The notes under the pieces are model-generated. The model did not search any database and was not told where the DNA came from. It worked only from the letters and a program-made list of their open reading frames with translations. A stretch of 64,000 nucleotides of DNA, from assembly GCF_014191545.1 (NCBI RefSeq), contig NZ_AP023361.1:1330501-1394500 (forward strand). The letters run 5' to 3'. Origin of the DNA: Terrihabitans soli. Lineage in GTDB: Bacteria > Pseudomonadota > Alphaproteobacteria > Rhizobiales > Methylopilaceae. Position numbers and translations under genes: made by a program. Positions 53,904 through 62,668 of this stretch are shown here, one piece after another; positions within the stretch are counted from its first letter, which is position 1, and each line of letters opens with the position of its first letter.

Positions 53904-54413
53904 ATGATCCGCTTTTGTCTTCCGGGCCTGTTTCTTCTGGCCGCGCTCTTTCACACGCCTGCCTTCGCGCAGGAGATCGCTTCGGCCTATACCAAGCACG
54001 ATTACGAGACGTGCCGCGAACTGCCATCGCCCGAGCCCGATGTCATCGATCTGCGCGAATGCGACGGCTTTGGCGGTTTCAAGGTGCGCTGGGGCGGCGC
54101 GCCCGATGCGACCTGGATCGAGTTTGCTGCAAGCGAGACCGCGCAGGATCTGAAGCTCGGCAGCTTCTTTGTCGTCGGCACGACGATCGAATGGCGCGGT
54201 CCGGTCAAGAACGGTGTCATCCAGCCTCAGACGGCTATTGTCCGCTACCACACGGGCTCAAGCATCCAGAGCCAGCCGCACTCAAGCCTTGTCATTTACC
54301 GCCTCACGGGCACGCCCTGCGCCGTCTCGACGCTTCCGGGTTCAACTCCCAAGGCTAACGAGGTTGCGCGCCTGACGGCGGATGAGACCGGCGAGGACAC
54401 CCCCTGCTATTGA
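53904..54413 (+). CDS. Secreted hypothetical protein
   Basis: A signal peptide (LPGLFLLAALFHTPAFAQ) is followed by about 145 residues with four or more cysteines (CRELP, RECDGF, TPCAVS, TPCY). These may form two disulfides in the periplasm. The beta-rich stretch FGGFKVRWGGAPDATWIEFA resembles small secreted alphaproteobacterial proteins of unknown function. The start at 53904 follows CGGAAT. I do not recognise a named family. Confidence 0.65.
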   Translation: MIRFCLPGLFLLAALFHTPAFAQEIASAYTKHDYETCRELPSPEPDVIDLRECDGFGGFKVRWGGAPDATWIEFAASETAQDLKLGSFFVVGTTIEWRGPVKNGVIQPQTAIVRYHTGSSIQSQPHSSLVIYRLTGTPCAVSTLPGSTPKANEVARLTADETGEDTPCY

Positions 54414-54483
54414 TTGAGGAACGGAGTGCCTTCGCGCCGGGTTGATGGGGAGCGTTGCCCAACGCGGTAATGGAGGCTTCCCC

Positions 54484-54882
54484 ATGAGTATTTTCGGCAA
54501 GATCATGAACGCCATTTTCGGCACGGACGCGAAAGCGGCTCCGGCCGATGCAGCTCCCGGCTCAAGCGGAGCGCCGTCCGCAGGATCGTCGCCCGCGCCT
54601 TCTGGCGGCGCGGCTGCCGCCGAGAAAGTCGATGTCGCCAAGATCCTCGATGCGGCGGCCAAGGACAGCGGCCAGAAACTCAACTGGAAGACCTCGATCG
54701 TCGATCTGATGAAGGCGCTCGACATCGATTCCAGCCTCAAGGCCCGCCAGTCGCTGGCCAAGGAGCTGAACTACACCGGCGATATGGATGACTCGGCCAA
54801 GATGAATATCTGGCTGCACAAGCAGGTCATTAAAAAGCTTGAGGAAAACGGCGGTAAGGTCCCGGCCGACCTGAAGGATTAA
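54484..54882 (+). CDS. DUF3597 family protein
   Basis: The 132-residue protein starts MSIFGKIMNAIFGTDAKAA and has a serine/alanine-rich linker. The conserved DUF3597 domain follows with VDVAKILDAAAKDSGQKLNW, SIVDLMKALDIDSSLKARQ and LAKELNYTGDMDDSAKMNIW. This resembles a small helical domain of unknown function seen in diverse proteobacteria. A hairpin follows the stop. No functional partner is close. Confidence 0.85.
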   Translation: MSIFGKIMNAIFGTDAKAAPADAAPGSSGAPSAGSSPAPSGGAAAAEKVDVAKILDAAAKDSGQKLNWKTSIVDLMKALDIDSSLKARQSLAKELNYTGDMDDSAKMNIWLHKQVIKKLEENGGKVPADLKD

Positions 54883-54898
54883 GGCCAGCCGGTTATGA

Positions 54899-54929
54899 GG
54901 GCCCCGGGTGGTTGCGCCGCCCGGGGCCC
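54899..54929 (+). terminator. Hairpin after the DUF3597 gene
   Basis: GGGCCCCGGG (54899-54908) pairs perfectly with CCCGGGGCCC (54920-54929) around an eleven-base loop. No T-run follows, so termination may be partial. Confidence 0.5.
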
Positions 54930-55006
54930 GCCCATATCTAAGGGGCTGAAATTGCGCTATATTGCGCCCATTATTCGCGCCGGCCTTGAACCGGTAGAGG
55001 ATCAGA

Positions 55007-55378
55007 ATGGCACTTCCCATCATGCGCCTGACCGACCGCGCCGCGGCACGGGTCAAGGACATCATCTCCCGCTCCGACAAACCGCTCACCGGCCTGCGCG
55101 TCGGTGTGAAGAAGGGCGGCTGCGCGGGGATGGAATACACGATGGATTATGCCGAAGCCCCGGAGAAGGGTGACGAGATCATCGAGGACAAGGGCGTGAC
55201 GCTCATGGTCGAGCCGCAGGCGCTGCTGTTCCTGCTCGGCACCGAGATGGATTACATCACCGAGAAGATGGCTTCGCGCTTTGTGTTCAACAATCCGAAC
55301 CAGGTTTCGGCCTGCGGCTGCGGCGAGTCGATCGAGATCGTCCCGGCCAAGCCCGAGCATCTGCGCGCCGCGCAGTAA
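55007..55378 (+). CDS. sufA: HesB/IscA-type iron-sulfur carrier (SufA-like)
   Basis: The second A-type carrier in the window. The three cysteines lie in KKGGCAGMEYTMDYAEAP and SACGCGESIEIV. The 123-residue length and FLLGTEMDYITEKMASRF are typical of SufA/IscA. The suf cluster commonly ends with such a gene, but no suf genes are visible near it here, so it is isolated. The name SufA rests on similarity to that subgroup, not on context. Confidence 0.82.
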   Translation: MALPIMRLTDRAAARVKDIISRSDKPLTGLRVGVKKGGCAGMEYTMDYAEAPEKGDEIIEDKGVTLMVEPQALLFLLGTEMDYITEKMASRFVFNNPNQVSACGCGESIEIVPAKPEHLRAAQ

Positions 55379-55415
55379 TTACCCGCATTGAGATGAAGGT
55401 GAAAAACCGCGCCGT

Positions 55416-56477
55416 TTAGGCGACGCGGTTGGCGCCCGTATTCTGCACTTCCGGATCGGTCTCGCAGACGACGCGATTGCGGCCGGCGCGCTTGGCGGCG
55501 TAAAGGCACATATCGGCGCGTTCGATGATCGTTGCCGCATTGTCGTTGGAGTGGAAGCTCGCGACGCCGATGGAGATCGTCACGCGGCCGAGATTTTCGC
55601 CCGTCGAACGCTTCACCAGTTCCTTGCCCATCACCGCGCGGCGGATATGGTCGGCGACCGTAACGGCCGGACGCAAGGTCGTGCCCGGCAGGATGATGGC
55701 GAATTCTTCGCCGCCGTAACGCGCGGCGATGTCCTGGCCTTTGACGTTCTGCTTCACAGCGGTCGCCACAAGACGCAGCACCTGGTCGCCGGTGAGGTGG
55801 CCGTATTTGTCGTTGAAGCTCTTGAAGTGGTCGATATCGGTGACAAGCAGCGAGAAGGGTTTGCCGTCGCTGAGCGCTTTTTCCAGTGCCATATCGAAGA
55901 ATTTGCGGTTCGACAGCAGCGTCAGCGGATCGGTCAGCGATTCCGCGCGGATGGCTTCCAGCTTGTCGTGCAGCTTCAGCATTTCCTCGCGCGAGGTGAT
56001 GAGCTGATCTTCGAGCTCGCCGTTCGTCGAGCGCATATCGATCGTCGCGCGCATCAGCATTTCGACGATCGCCTTGATCTTGTCCTTGTCGGCGTCCTCG
56101 ATGGTTTTGTTGATCGAGTCCAGCGTCGTCGAATATTCGTCGGCCGAACCGCGCGCCTTGTCCAGCATCGCGACCATATGGTCGACTTCTTCGCGGATTT
56201 TGGTGCCGACTTCGTCATAGCGCGTCGGGAAACGCGAGGCCGACAGATGCATGTCGTAGAGCGCGTCGAGATCCTGTTCGGACAGCGAGCCGCGCTTTTT
56301 CAGGACGTCATTGATGGCCTGGTTGAGAAGCGGGTTGTAACACGTCGCGTAGGTGTACCAGACTTCGTAAATACGAGGGTACGCCGGGTGCCGGTAAGCT
56401 TTGATGCGCTCAATCGCCGACTCCCCGAAAACGATAGTTCGTTCGAAGTCGTCACCTGAACCGTCGGACATGCTCAA
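55416..56477 (-). CDS. GGDEF-domain diguanylate cyclase
   Basis: The C-terminal GGDEF domain (about 180-340) makes cyclic di-GMP. It has LTDPLTLLSNRKFFDMALEK, LLVTDIDHFKSFNDKYGHLT, and the active-site ARYGGEEFAIILPGT; the glutamate in place of the first aspartate is active in many cyclases. The inhibitory I-site, RxxD, is replaced by KGQD, so product inhibition may be lost. The N-terminal 180 residues are helical, of unknown type, with ADKDKIKAIVEMLMRATIDM. It is minus strand and stands alone, with no obvious input-partner gene. Confidence 0.88.
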   Translation of the reverse strand: MSMSDGSGDDFERTIVFGESAIERIKAYRHPAYPRIYEVWYTYATCYNPLLNQAINDVLKKRGSLSEQDLDALYDMHLSASRFPTRYDEVGTKIREEVDHMVAMLDKARGSADEYSTTLDSINKTIEDADKDKIKAIVEMLMRATIDMRSTNGELEDQLITSREEMLKLHDKLEAIRAESLTDPLTLLSNRKFFDMALEKALSDGKPFSLLVTDIDHFKSFNDKYGHLTGDQVLRLVATAVKQNVKGQDIAARYGGEEFAIILPGTTLRPAVTVADHIRRAVMGKELVKRSTGENLGRVTISIGVASFHSNDNAATIIERADMCLYAAKRAGRNRVVCETDPEVQNTGANRVA

Positions 56478-56607
56478 ATTCCCCCCGCATGCGCGCCGAT
56501 TCCCTTGCGGGCCGCATCAGCGCAACGCTCCGACACTGCAAGACAACGCTTAATCCAGCGTTAAAGAGTGCGGCAGGAGTTTCTAAAAATGCACGCGTGC
56601 CCGTACT

Positions 56608-58086
56608 TTAGACGCTCTTGAGGCGAACGGGCTTGAGCAGGAACTGCGGGACGTGATCGCCCATGCCGACGGGCGAGGGGCCGTCGTCCTGATCGCGGTT
56701 ATGGCGCTTGCGATCCCGGTCATTCTCTCGTTTTGCGTGTACAGGCTGAGGCTTATGCCCGGGATGCTTGTGGCCTTCGGTGCGTTCGCGCGGCGCCGGC
56801 TCCGCGGCTTTCGGGGGCTGTTCAGCGCGCTCGGCGGCGGGTTTTTCGGTGCGTTCCGGGCGGCGCTCGCCGCGGCCGCCTCGGCCACCACGGTTTCTGT
56901 CGCCGCCGCGGGCGCGGTTCTCGCCGCGCGAGGCGCGGTCGCCTTCGGCTTCGCCCTGCGCCACCGGTTCGCCCGTCCAGGGAATGCTCTGGCCGGTCAG
57001 CTTCTCAATGGCGGCGAGATAGCGCTTGTCGGAGGGAGCAACGAGGGTGATTGAGATGCCCGAGAGTCCGGCGCGGCCGGTGCGGCCGATGCGGTGGACA
57101 TAATCTTCGGCGTGGATCGGCACATCGTAATTGAAGACATGGCTGACGGCCGGGATGTCGAGACCGCGGGCGGCGACGTCGGAGGCGACGAGCAGCTGGG
57201 CTTCGCCGGTCTTGAACTGATCGAGCGCCTGCATGCGGGCGCGCTGGTCCATATCACCGTGCAGCGCCACCGCCTTGAAACCGTGCTTTTCGAGCGAACG
57301 ATGCAGGGTGCCGATATCGCGCTTTCTGTTGCAGAACACGATCGCGTTCTTGAAATTCTCTTCGGCGCGGATCGAGCGGCGCAGCACGTCGCGCTTTTCG
57401 GCGTGATCCGAAGAACACGCGATGAGGTTCTGCGTGATGTTCGACGAGGTGGTCGAGGGCTTGGCGACCTCTATTTTCACCGGGTCATTCAGGAACTGCG
57501 AGACGAGGCGCTGAATTTCCGGCGGCATGGTCGCCGAGAAGAACAGGGTCTGGCGGCGCGGCGGAATGAGTTTGCAGATTTTCTCGATGTCCGGGATGAA
57601 GCCCATATCGAGCATGCGGTCCGCTTCGTCGATGACGAGGATTTCGATGCCCGTCATCAGAAGGCGGCCGCGTTCGAAATGATCGAGCAGGCGGCCGGGC
57701 GTTGCGATGAGAACGTCGACGCCGCGTGACAGCTTGGCATCCTGATCGCCGAATGAAAGGCCGCCGATCAGAAGAGCGACCGAGAGTTTGTGATTGACGC
57801 CGTAGCGGTTGAAGCTTTCCTCGACCTGCGCTGCGAGTTCGCGCGTCGGCTCGAGGATGAGGGTGCGCGGCATGCGGGCGCGCGGGCGGCCGGTTTCAAG
57901 CCGGGTCAGCATCGGCAGCGTGAAGCTGGCCGTCTTGCCGGTGCCGGTCTGGGCGATGCCGAGCACGTCGCGTTTGGCGAGGACATGGGGGATCGCTTGC
58001 TCCTGGATAGGAGTCGGCGTCGTGTACCCCGTCGCCTCGACAGCGGCGAGTACTTTCGGGCTCAAGCCCAGTTGATCGAAGCTCAT
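56608..58086 (-). CDS. rhlE: DEAD-box RNA helicase (RhlE type)
   Basis: This ATP-dependent RNA helicase acts on ribosome assembly or RNA decay. The Q motif FDQLGLSPKVLAAVEATGY is followed by motif I AQTGTGKTASF, motif II DEADRML, motif III FSATMPPEI and motif VI HRIGRTGRAG. The C-terminal 120 residues are arginine/glycine-rich with GGRGGRGERRP and lysine, a common RNA-binding tail. The 492-residue length is normal for RhlE. Its upstream region is divergent from the proline-rich protein gene. Confidence 0.92.
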   Translation of the reverse strand: MSFDQLGLSPKVLAAVEATGYTTPTPIQEQAIPHVLAKRDVLGIAQTGTGKTASFTLPMLTRLETGRPRARMPRTLILEPTRELAAQVEESFNRYGVNHKLSVALLIGGLSFGDQDAKLSRGVDVLIATPGRLLDHFERGRLLMTGIEILVIDEADRMLDMGFIPDIEKICKLIPPRRQTLFFSATMPPEIQRLVSQFLNDPVKIEVAKPSTTSSNITQNLIACSSDHAEKRDVLRRSIRAEENFKNAIVFCNRKRDIGTLHRSLEKHGFKAVALHGDMDQRARMQALDQFKTGEAQLLVASDVAARGLDIPAVSHVFNYDVPIHAEDYVHRIGRTGRAGLSGISITLVAPSDKRYLAAIEKLTGQSIPWTGEPVAQGEAEGDRASRGENRARGGDRNRGGRGGRGERRPERTEKPAAERAEQPPKAAEPAPRERTEGHKHPGHKPQPVHAKRENDRDRKRHNRDQDDGPSPVGMGDHVPQFLLKPVRLKSV

Positions 58087-58278
58087 TGAGATTTTTGTTT
58101 CCGGATCCGCAGGTTAAAGAACTGACGTCTGCGGGCGTTTCCGTATTGGGCGCAACATAGGGGTTAGCACCCCTAAGTCAAGGTCGCCCTGGGGCATGGT
58201 TCATGAGAGAGTGCCTTATTTGCCGTTCTCCCGCCAAGATTGACGGGCACACAACGTAAAGGTTCGATTTATTCGAAT

Positions 58279-59739
58279 ATGGGGCCGCGGGAAATGACGA
58301 AGAAGAACGAAGATATGGCCGGCAGCGTGTCTGAGCCGAAGGGGGCGATTCCTGAGGTAAAGCCGGCCAGAAGCCTGTGGCCGCGTCCGCACGAAAATGT
58401 CCGGGTCGAGCCGGTTCTGGTTCCGCCGCGGGACGAAGCCGCCTATGCCGCTCCGGTTGTGGCGCCGCCCGCAGCAGTCGAACTGCCGGAAGCCGAATTC
58501 AGCGCCGGCCCGGAAGAAGGCTATCGCGCTCCCGACATCCGCATCGAGCCGGAGATCGAGGAGCCGATCGCGCGCGAACCGGAAGTCTATTCCACGCCGG
58601 TCGAAGAAGAAGTGCCCGAGCCTGTTGCGGAAGACGAAGCGCCTGAGCCTGACCTCCCGCACGAGGAGCCGGTGGAAGACCCGGTCCTCGCTGAGCCGTT
58701 CCTCACTGAGCCTGGCCGCGAAGAACCCGTTTCCGTCGAGCCCGATCCGGCGCCCGAACCCGCTTATGTGCCGCCGCGCGAGGAGCGTCATGTCTCGGTG
58801 CTCGATGCCGCTGACTGGCAGCAGCCGGCGCTCGACGATCCGCAGGAAAGCAAGACAGGCCGTTTCGTCGCCATGGCGGCGGGCATTGTCGTAGCCCTTG
58901 CGCTGGGCGCCGTCGGTTTCGTCTATGGCTCGTCGGCGCTCGGCTTGAAGTTCGGCGGTGACGGCGGCGGTACATCCGCCGACACGACGGCCAGCACAGC
59001 GGCGCCGTCGACGACGCCTGCCGTCAATCCCGAAGAGCTGAAGGCCATGCAGGATCGCGTCGCCGCGCTGCAGGCCGAACTGGAAAAGATGCGCCAGGAC
59101 AAGCCGGGCTCTGTTCCGGCCTCGACGCCGGAAAATCAGCCGGCCGCCGCCAACCAGGCCGATACGCCGCCTCCGGCGCAGCAGGCCGCGGCGCAGCCGC
59201 AGCCCGCGCCGGTCGTCACGTCCATACCGGGGCCGACCCCGGCTCCGGGCGCCGCCAACAATGCGCCGGCCGCTCCGACGCCGTCGGCCCCGCCGCCGCA
59301 GGCCGTCGCGCCTGCGCCGACGAGCGAGCCGACGCCGAAAGCAGCAAGCCCGTCGAACACCGCGCCGCCCGCCGAGACGGTGCGCGCCGAACCGACGCCA
59401 CCTCCGGCTACCGCGCCGGCACCGGCTCCGAAGCCCAAGCCCACCGAAGTTGCGCGCACCACCGAACCTGTCGTGCCGCCGCCGCCGGGACCGGGCTACC
59501 GGACGCAGCCGAGTTATGAGGATCCGCGTTCGGTCGCTTCGCCGGAAATGCCGGTTCTGCAGAACTGGGCCGTGCGCGATGTCTATAACGGCATCGCCGT
59601 TGTCCAGGGCGGACGCGGTGCGCCGCTCGAAGTCGAACCGGGCGATGAACTGCCGGGCGGCAATCGCGTGCTCGCCATCCGCCGTCTCGGCGGCAATTGG
59701 GCGGTCATCACCGAGCGCGGCATTATCGCCGGCAACTGA
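58279..59739 (+). CDS. Membrane-anchored proline-rich protein with C-terminal beta domain
   Basis: The 486-residue protein has an acidic, proline-rich cytoplasmic part (about 20-190), one membrane helix near 194-216 (TGRFVAMAAGIVVALALGAV), a coiled coil (AMQDRVAALQAELEKMRQD), a long proline/alanine linker and a conserved C-terminal module. That module runs from VLQNWAVRDVYNGIAVVQGG to RRLGGNWAVITERGIIAGN. It resembles the domain arrangement of PilP/GspC-like periplasmic proteins. ATG 58294 and TTG 58240 are other start options; ATG 58279 is a compromise. Function is unknown; the architecture parallels the SPOR protein above. Confidence 0.7.
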   Translation: MGPREMTKKNEDMAGSVSEPKGAIPEVKPARSLWPRPHENVRVEPVLVPPRDEAAYAAPVVAPPAAVELPEAEFSAGPEEGYRAPDIRIEPEIEEPIAREPEVYSTPVEEEVPEPVAEDEAPEPDLPHEEPVEDPVLAEPFLTEPGREEPVSVEPDPAPEPAYVPPREERHVSVLDAADWQQPALDDPQESKTGRFVAMAAGIVVALALGAVGFVYGSSALGLKFGGDGGGTSADTTASTAAPSTTPAVNPEELKAMQDRVAALQAELEKMRQDKPGSVPASTPENQPAAANQADTPPPAQQAAAQPQPAPVVTSIPGPTPAPGAANNAPAAPTPSAPPPQAVAPAPTSEPTPKAASPSNTAPPAETVRAEPTPPPATAPAPAPKPKPTEVARTTEPVVPPPPGPGYRTQPSYEDPRSVASPEMPVLQNWAVRDVYNGIAVVQGGRGAPLEVEPGDELPGGNRVLAIRRLGGNWAVITERGIIAGN

Positions 59740-59760
59740 ACGCGGCGGATACAGGAATAA

Positions 59761-59802
59761 AAAAACGCACGGCCCCGTCCAAATAGGGGGCCGTGCGTTT
59801 TT
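59761..59802. terminator. Strong bidirectional terminator
   Basis: AAAAACGCACGGCCCC (59761-59776) pairs perfectly with GGGGCCGTGCGTTTTT (59787-59802) around ten bases. It ends transcription of the proline-rich gene and the converging secreted-protein gene. Confidence 0.93.
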
Positions 59803-59821
59803 GTTTTCAGCGCTCTGAAGA

Positions 59822-60229
59822 TCAGTTGGTGGCGGGACCGAAATTCGCCTGGCCGGGGCCGCCGACCACGAGCACGAAGGTGTCGCCCGCGGGCGTATCG
59901 AAGAACACCGAGGTCTGTCCGCCGCCGCCCTGATTGCGCATGCGCGCCACCGGAATCTGCTCGGCGCCGGGCGGCACCTGAAGCGGCAGCGCCTGAACGA
60001 CCGAATTGTCAGGGCCGATCCATTCGACACTTAATGTGATCCGGTTCGCCGAGCCGAGCGCGACGACGCGCGAAAAGCCCTGGCGTCCGGCCGCCTGCCA
60101 CGCGCCGATGACGCGCACCATGACGACGGAGGGCGAGACGCTTGAGGTCGGGGCGGGGATTTGCGCCGAGGCTGAAACCGGCAGGAAAAGCGAGGCAAAC
60201 GACAGCGACAGGGCTACGCAGAACTTCAT
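59822..60229 (-). CDS. Secreted hypothetical protein
   Basis: The 135-residue protein has a signal peptide (KFCVALSLSFASLFLPVSAS) and then a mostly beta, glycine- and valine-rich domain with SSVSPSVVMVRVIGAW, VPPGAEQIPVARMRN and TSVFFDTPAGDTFVLVVGGP. The pattern suggests a small periplasmic beta-sandwich. I do not recognise the family. It is 11 bases downstream of parE on the same strand and may share its transcript. Confidence 0.6.
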   Translation of the reverse strand: MKFCVALSLSFASLFLPVSASAQIPAPTSSVSPSVVMVRVIGAWQAAGRQGFSRVVALGSANRITLSVEWIGPDNSVVQALPLQVPPGAEQIPVARMRNQGGGGQTSVFFDTPAGDTFVLVVGGPGQANFGPATN

Positions 60230-60240
60230 CGGGCTACACC

Positions 60241-62268
60241 TTACACGTCAAGTTCGCCGGCAAACTGAGCATGTTCCTGGATGAAACGGAAGCGGGCTTC
60301 GGCCTTGGATCCCATCAGGCGCTCGACGGCGGCGCGGGTTTCGATTTCGTCGTCCTCGGCGATCTCGACGCGCAGCATGGTCCGGCGCTTGGGGTCCATG
60401 GTGGTCTCGCGCAGCTGCGCCGGCATCATTTCGCCAAGGCCTTTAAAGCGGCCGATATCGACCTTCTTGCCCTTGAACGTCGTCGCCATCAGCTTTTCGC
60501 GTTCCGCATCGTCGCGTGCGTACACGGTCGTCGCGCCCTGTGTGATGCGGTAGAGCGGCGGCACGGCGAGATAAAGATGGCCGCCGCGGATGAGGCCCGG
60601 CATCTCGCGGTAGAAATAGGTGACGAGGAGCGAGGCGATATGCGCGCCGTCGACGTCGGCGTCGGTCATGATGATGATCTTCTCGTAGCGGAGATCCTCA
60701 TCGCGGTAGGAGGATTTCGTGCCGCAGCCGAGCGCGAGCAGAAGATCGGCGAGCTGCTGGTTCTGCGCGAGCTTTTCGACGCCCGCATTGGCGACGTTGA
60801 GGATCTTGCCGCGCAGCGGAAGGACCGCCTGGTTCTGGCGCTGACGCGCCTGTTTCGCGGAGCCGCCGGCCGAGTCGCCTTCGACGATGAAGAGTTCGGC
60901 GCCGGCCGCGGTGTCCTGCGTACAGTCGGCGAGTTTGCCGGGCAGGCGCAGTTTGCGCGTTGCCGTCTTGCGCAGCGTTTCCTTTTCCGCGCGGCGGCGC
61001 ATGCGGTCTTCGGCGCGCTCGACGACGCGGTCGATCAGCTTGCGCGCCTGTGTCGGCGAATTGGCCAGCCAGTGATCGAGCGGGTCGCGGATGATCGCAT
61101 CGACAAGGCGCGCAGCTTCCGCTGATGCGAGCTTTTCTTTCGTCTGGCCCTGGAATTCCGGTTCGCGGATGAACACCGAGAGCAGGCTGATGCAGCCGGC
61201 CATCACGTCTTCCGACGTCACATCCTTGAAGCGTTTGCCCTGGCCGGTGAGATCGGCATAGGAGCGCAGGCCGCGCAGCAAGGCCGTGCGCAGGCCGCTT
61301 TCATGCGTGCCGCCATCGGGCGTCGGAATGGTGTTGCAATAAGAATGGGTGAAGGCGTCGCCGTCTTCCGCCCAGCCGATCGCCCATTCGACGGCGCCAG
61401 GGCCAGGCTCGGCCTCGACCTTGCCGGCGAAGAATTCGGTGAGGAGAGGGCGGCCCTCGACGGTGGCGGCGAGATAGTCTTTCAGACCGCCGGGAAATTT
61501 GAAGCTTTCCTTTTCCGGCACATTGTCGACGCCAACAAGGAGCGAGGGCGCGCACTGCCAGCGCACTTCGACGCCGGCAAACAGATAGGCCTTGGCGCGC
61601 GTCATCGTGAAAACGCGCTGCGGCTTGAGGTGTGCGCTGACGCCGAAGATCAGCGGGTCGGGCTTGAAGCGCACTTTGGTGCCGCGCCGGTTATGAACCG
61701 GGCCGACATCTTCGAGCTCGCTGGCGGGCGCGCCGCGCGAGAAAGTCTGCCGGTAAAGATGCTGGGCGCGCGCGACTTCGATTTCGAGATGATCCGACAG
61801 CGCGTTGACGACGGAGACGCCGACGCCGTGCAGGCCGCCCGATGTCGAATAGGCTTTCGAGCCGAATTTGCCGCCCGAATGCAGCGTGGTCAGGATGACT
61901 TCCAGCGCCGATTTGCCGGGGAATTTCGGATGCGGGTCGACCGGGATGCCGCGGCCATTGTCGGTGACGGAAACATAGCCGCCTTCTTCCATCTCGACGG
62001 AAATGACGCTGGCATGGCCGGCAACCGCCTCGTCCATCGCATTGTCGATGACTTCGGCGAAGAGGTGGTGCAGCGCCTTCTCGTCGGTGCCGCCGATATA
62101 CATGCCAGGCCGGCGCCGGACAGGCTCAAGCCCTTCAAGAACCTCGATGTCCTTGGCGGTATAGCCGCTTTCCCCGGGCGTGCCTTTGCCGGCCGGCTCC
62201 TTCGCAGGAGCGTCCTTGGCAGGTTTGCGGGCGGCGGCACCGCCGAAGAGATCGGGTTTCGAAGCCAT
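60241..62268 (-). CDS. parE: DNA topoisomerase IV subunit B
   Basis: ParE carries the ATPase and part of the TOPRIM domain of topoisomerase IV, which decatenates daughter chromosomes. Seen are GLEPVRRRPGMYIGGTDEKA and EVIDNAMDEAVAGHA in the GHKL ATPase domain, TSGGLHGVGVSVVNALS, EGDSAGGSAKQARQRQNQAV with the TOPRIM glutamate and IIMTDADVDGAHIASLL with the DxD. The 675-residue length distinguishes it from GyrB (about 800). Its N-terminus has an unusual alanine/lysine/proline-rich extension of about 30 residues. No parC is in the window. Confidence 0.94.
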   Translation of the reverse strand: MASKPDLFGGAAARKPAKDAPAKEPAGKGTPGESGYTAKDIEVLEGLEPVRRRPGMYIGGTDEKALHHLFAEVIDNAMDEAVAGHASVISVEMEEGGYVSVTDNGRGIPVDPHPKFPGKSALEVILTTLHSGGKFGSKAYSTSGGLHGVGVSVVNALSDHLEIEVARAQHLYRQTFSRGAPASELEDVGPVHNRRGTKVRFKPDPLIFGVSAHLKPQRVFTMTRAKAYLFAGVEVRWQCAPSLLVGVDNVPEKESFKFPGGLKDYLAATVEGRPLLTEFFAGKVEAEPGPGAVEWAIGWAEDGDAFTHSYCNTIPTPDGGTHESGLRTALLRGLRSYADLTGQGKRFKDVTSEDVMAGCISLLSVFIREPEFQGQTKEKLASAEAARLVDAIIRDPLDHWLANSPTQARKLIDRVVERAEDRMRRRAEKETLRKTATRKLRLPGKLADCTQDTAAGAELFIVEGDSAGGSAKQARQRQNQAVLPLRGKILNVANAGVEKLAQNQQLADLLLALGCGTKSSYRDEDLRYEKIIIMTDADVDGAHIASLLVTYFYREMPGLIRGGHLYLAVPPLYRITQGATTVYARDDAEREKLMATTFKGKKVDIGRFKGLGEMMPAQLRETTMDPKRRTMLRVEIAEDDEIETRAAVERLMGSKAEARFRFIQEHAQFAGELDV

Positions 62269-62627
62269 GGGTCTTTCGAGGATGGGATTGATTCGACGGC
62301 GGTAATAGTACCGCAGCGGGATTGAATTGAGGCGCGGGAAATCGTCTCGGCGGCACCTCGGCGGGATATGAAGGATGTGCCGCCCGCTATCAAGGGTTGG
62401 TGGGCTGTAGGCGAGGGCGCACGTCCGGGTGGCAATTGTGACCGGAGATCAGGAGCTTATCGAGGGAGATGCAAGCGGCGCGAGCGCTGACAGGGTGTAA
62501 ACGGACCCGCCGAAAATCGAGACGAACTCTCCCGCGCATCTTCAGCGGCTGACAAGGCGCGGCAGCCGAGACTGCCCGTGCGGCATTTCCCGTTCGCGCT
62601 TCTTGGGGGGCGCGCCTGCCGCAATTA
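62269..62627. other. Intergenic region between parE and the PhoX gene, no protein gene found
   Basis: About 360 bases lie upstream of the parE start and downstream of the PhoX-family stop. No good coding frame is seen on either strand. The parE promoter must be here. Because the region ends in a strong plus-strand terminator with no plus-strand gene before it, a small RNA reading rightward is possible, but I see no match to 6S RNA, tmRNA, RNase P or SRP RNA. Confidence 0.4.
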
Positions 62628-62653
62628 AACCCCGCCCGAAAGGGCGGGGTTTT
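62628..62653 (+). terminator. Strong terminator with no plus-strand protein gene before it
   Basis: AACCCCGCCC (62628-62637) pairs perfectly with GGGCGGGGTT (62642-62651) around GAAA and is followed by T residues. It could also serve the minus-strand PhoX gene, which reads toward it, though the T-run on that side is weaker. Confidence 0.85.
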
Positions 62654-62668
62654 GTTTTGCGTCGAGCC

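Noticed and set aside
58216-60030. A 604-codon minus-strand frame opposite the proline-rich protein gene
   Set aside because: Arginine-rich mirror sequence of a proline/alanine-rich coding region; no supporting motifs.
62460-62626. Known housekeeping RNA (6S, tmRNA, RNase P or SRP RNA) before the terminator at 62628
   Set aside because: None of the diagnostic conserved sequence blocks that I can recall for these RNAs appear in the region.
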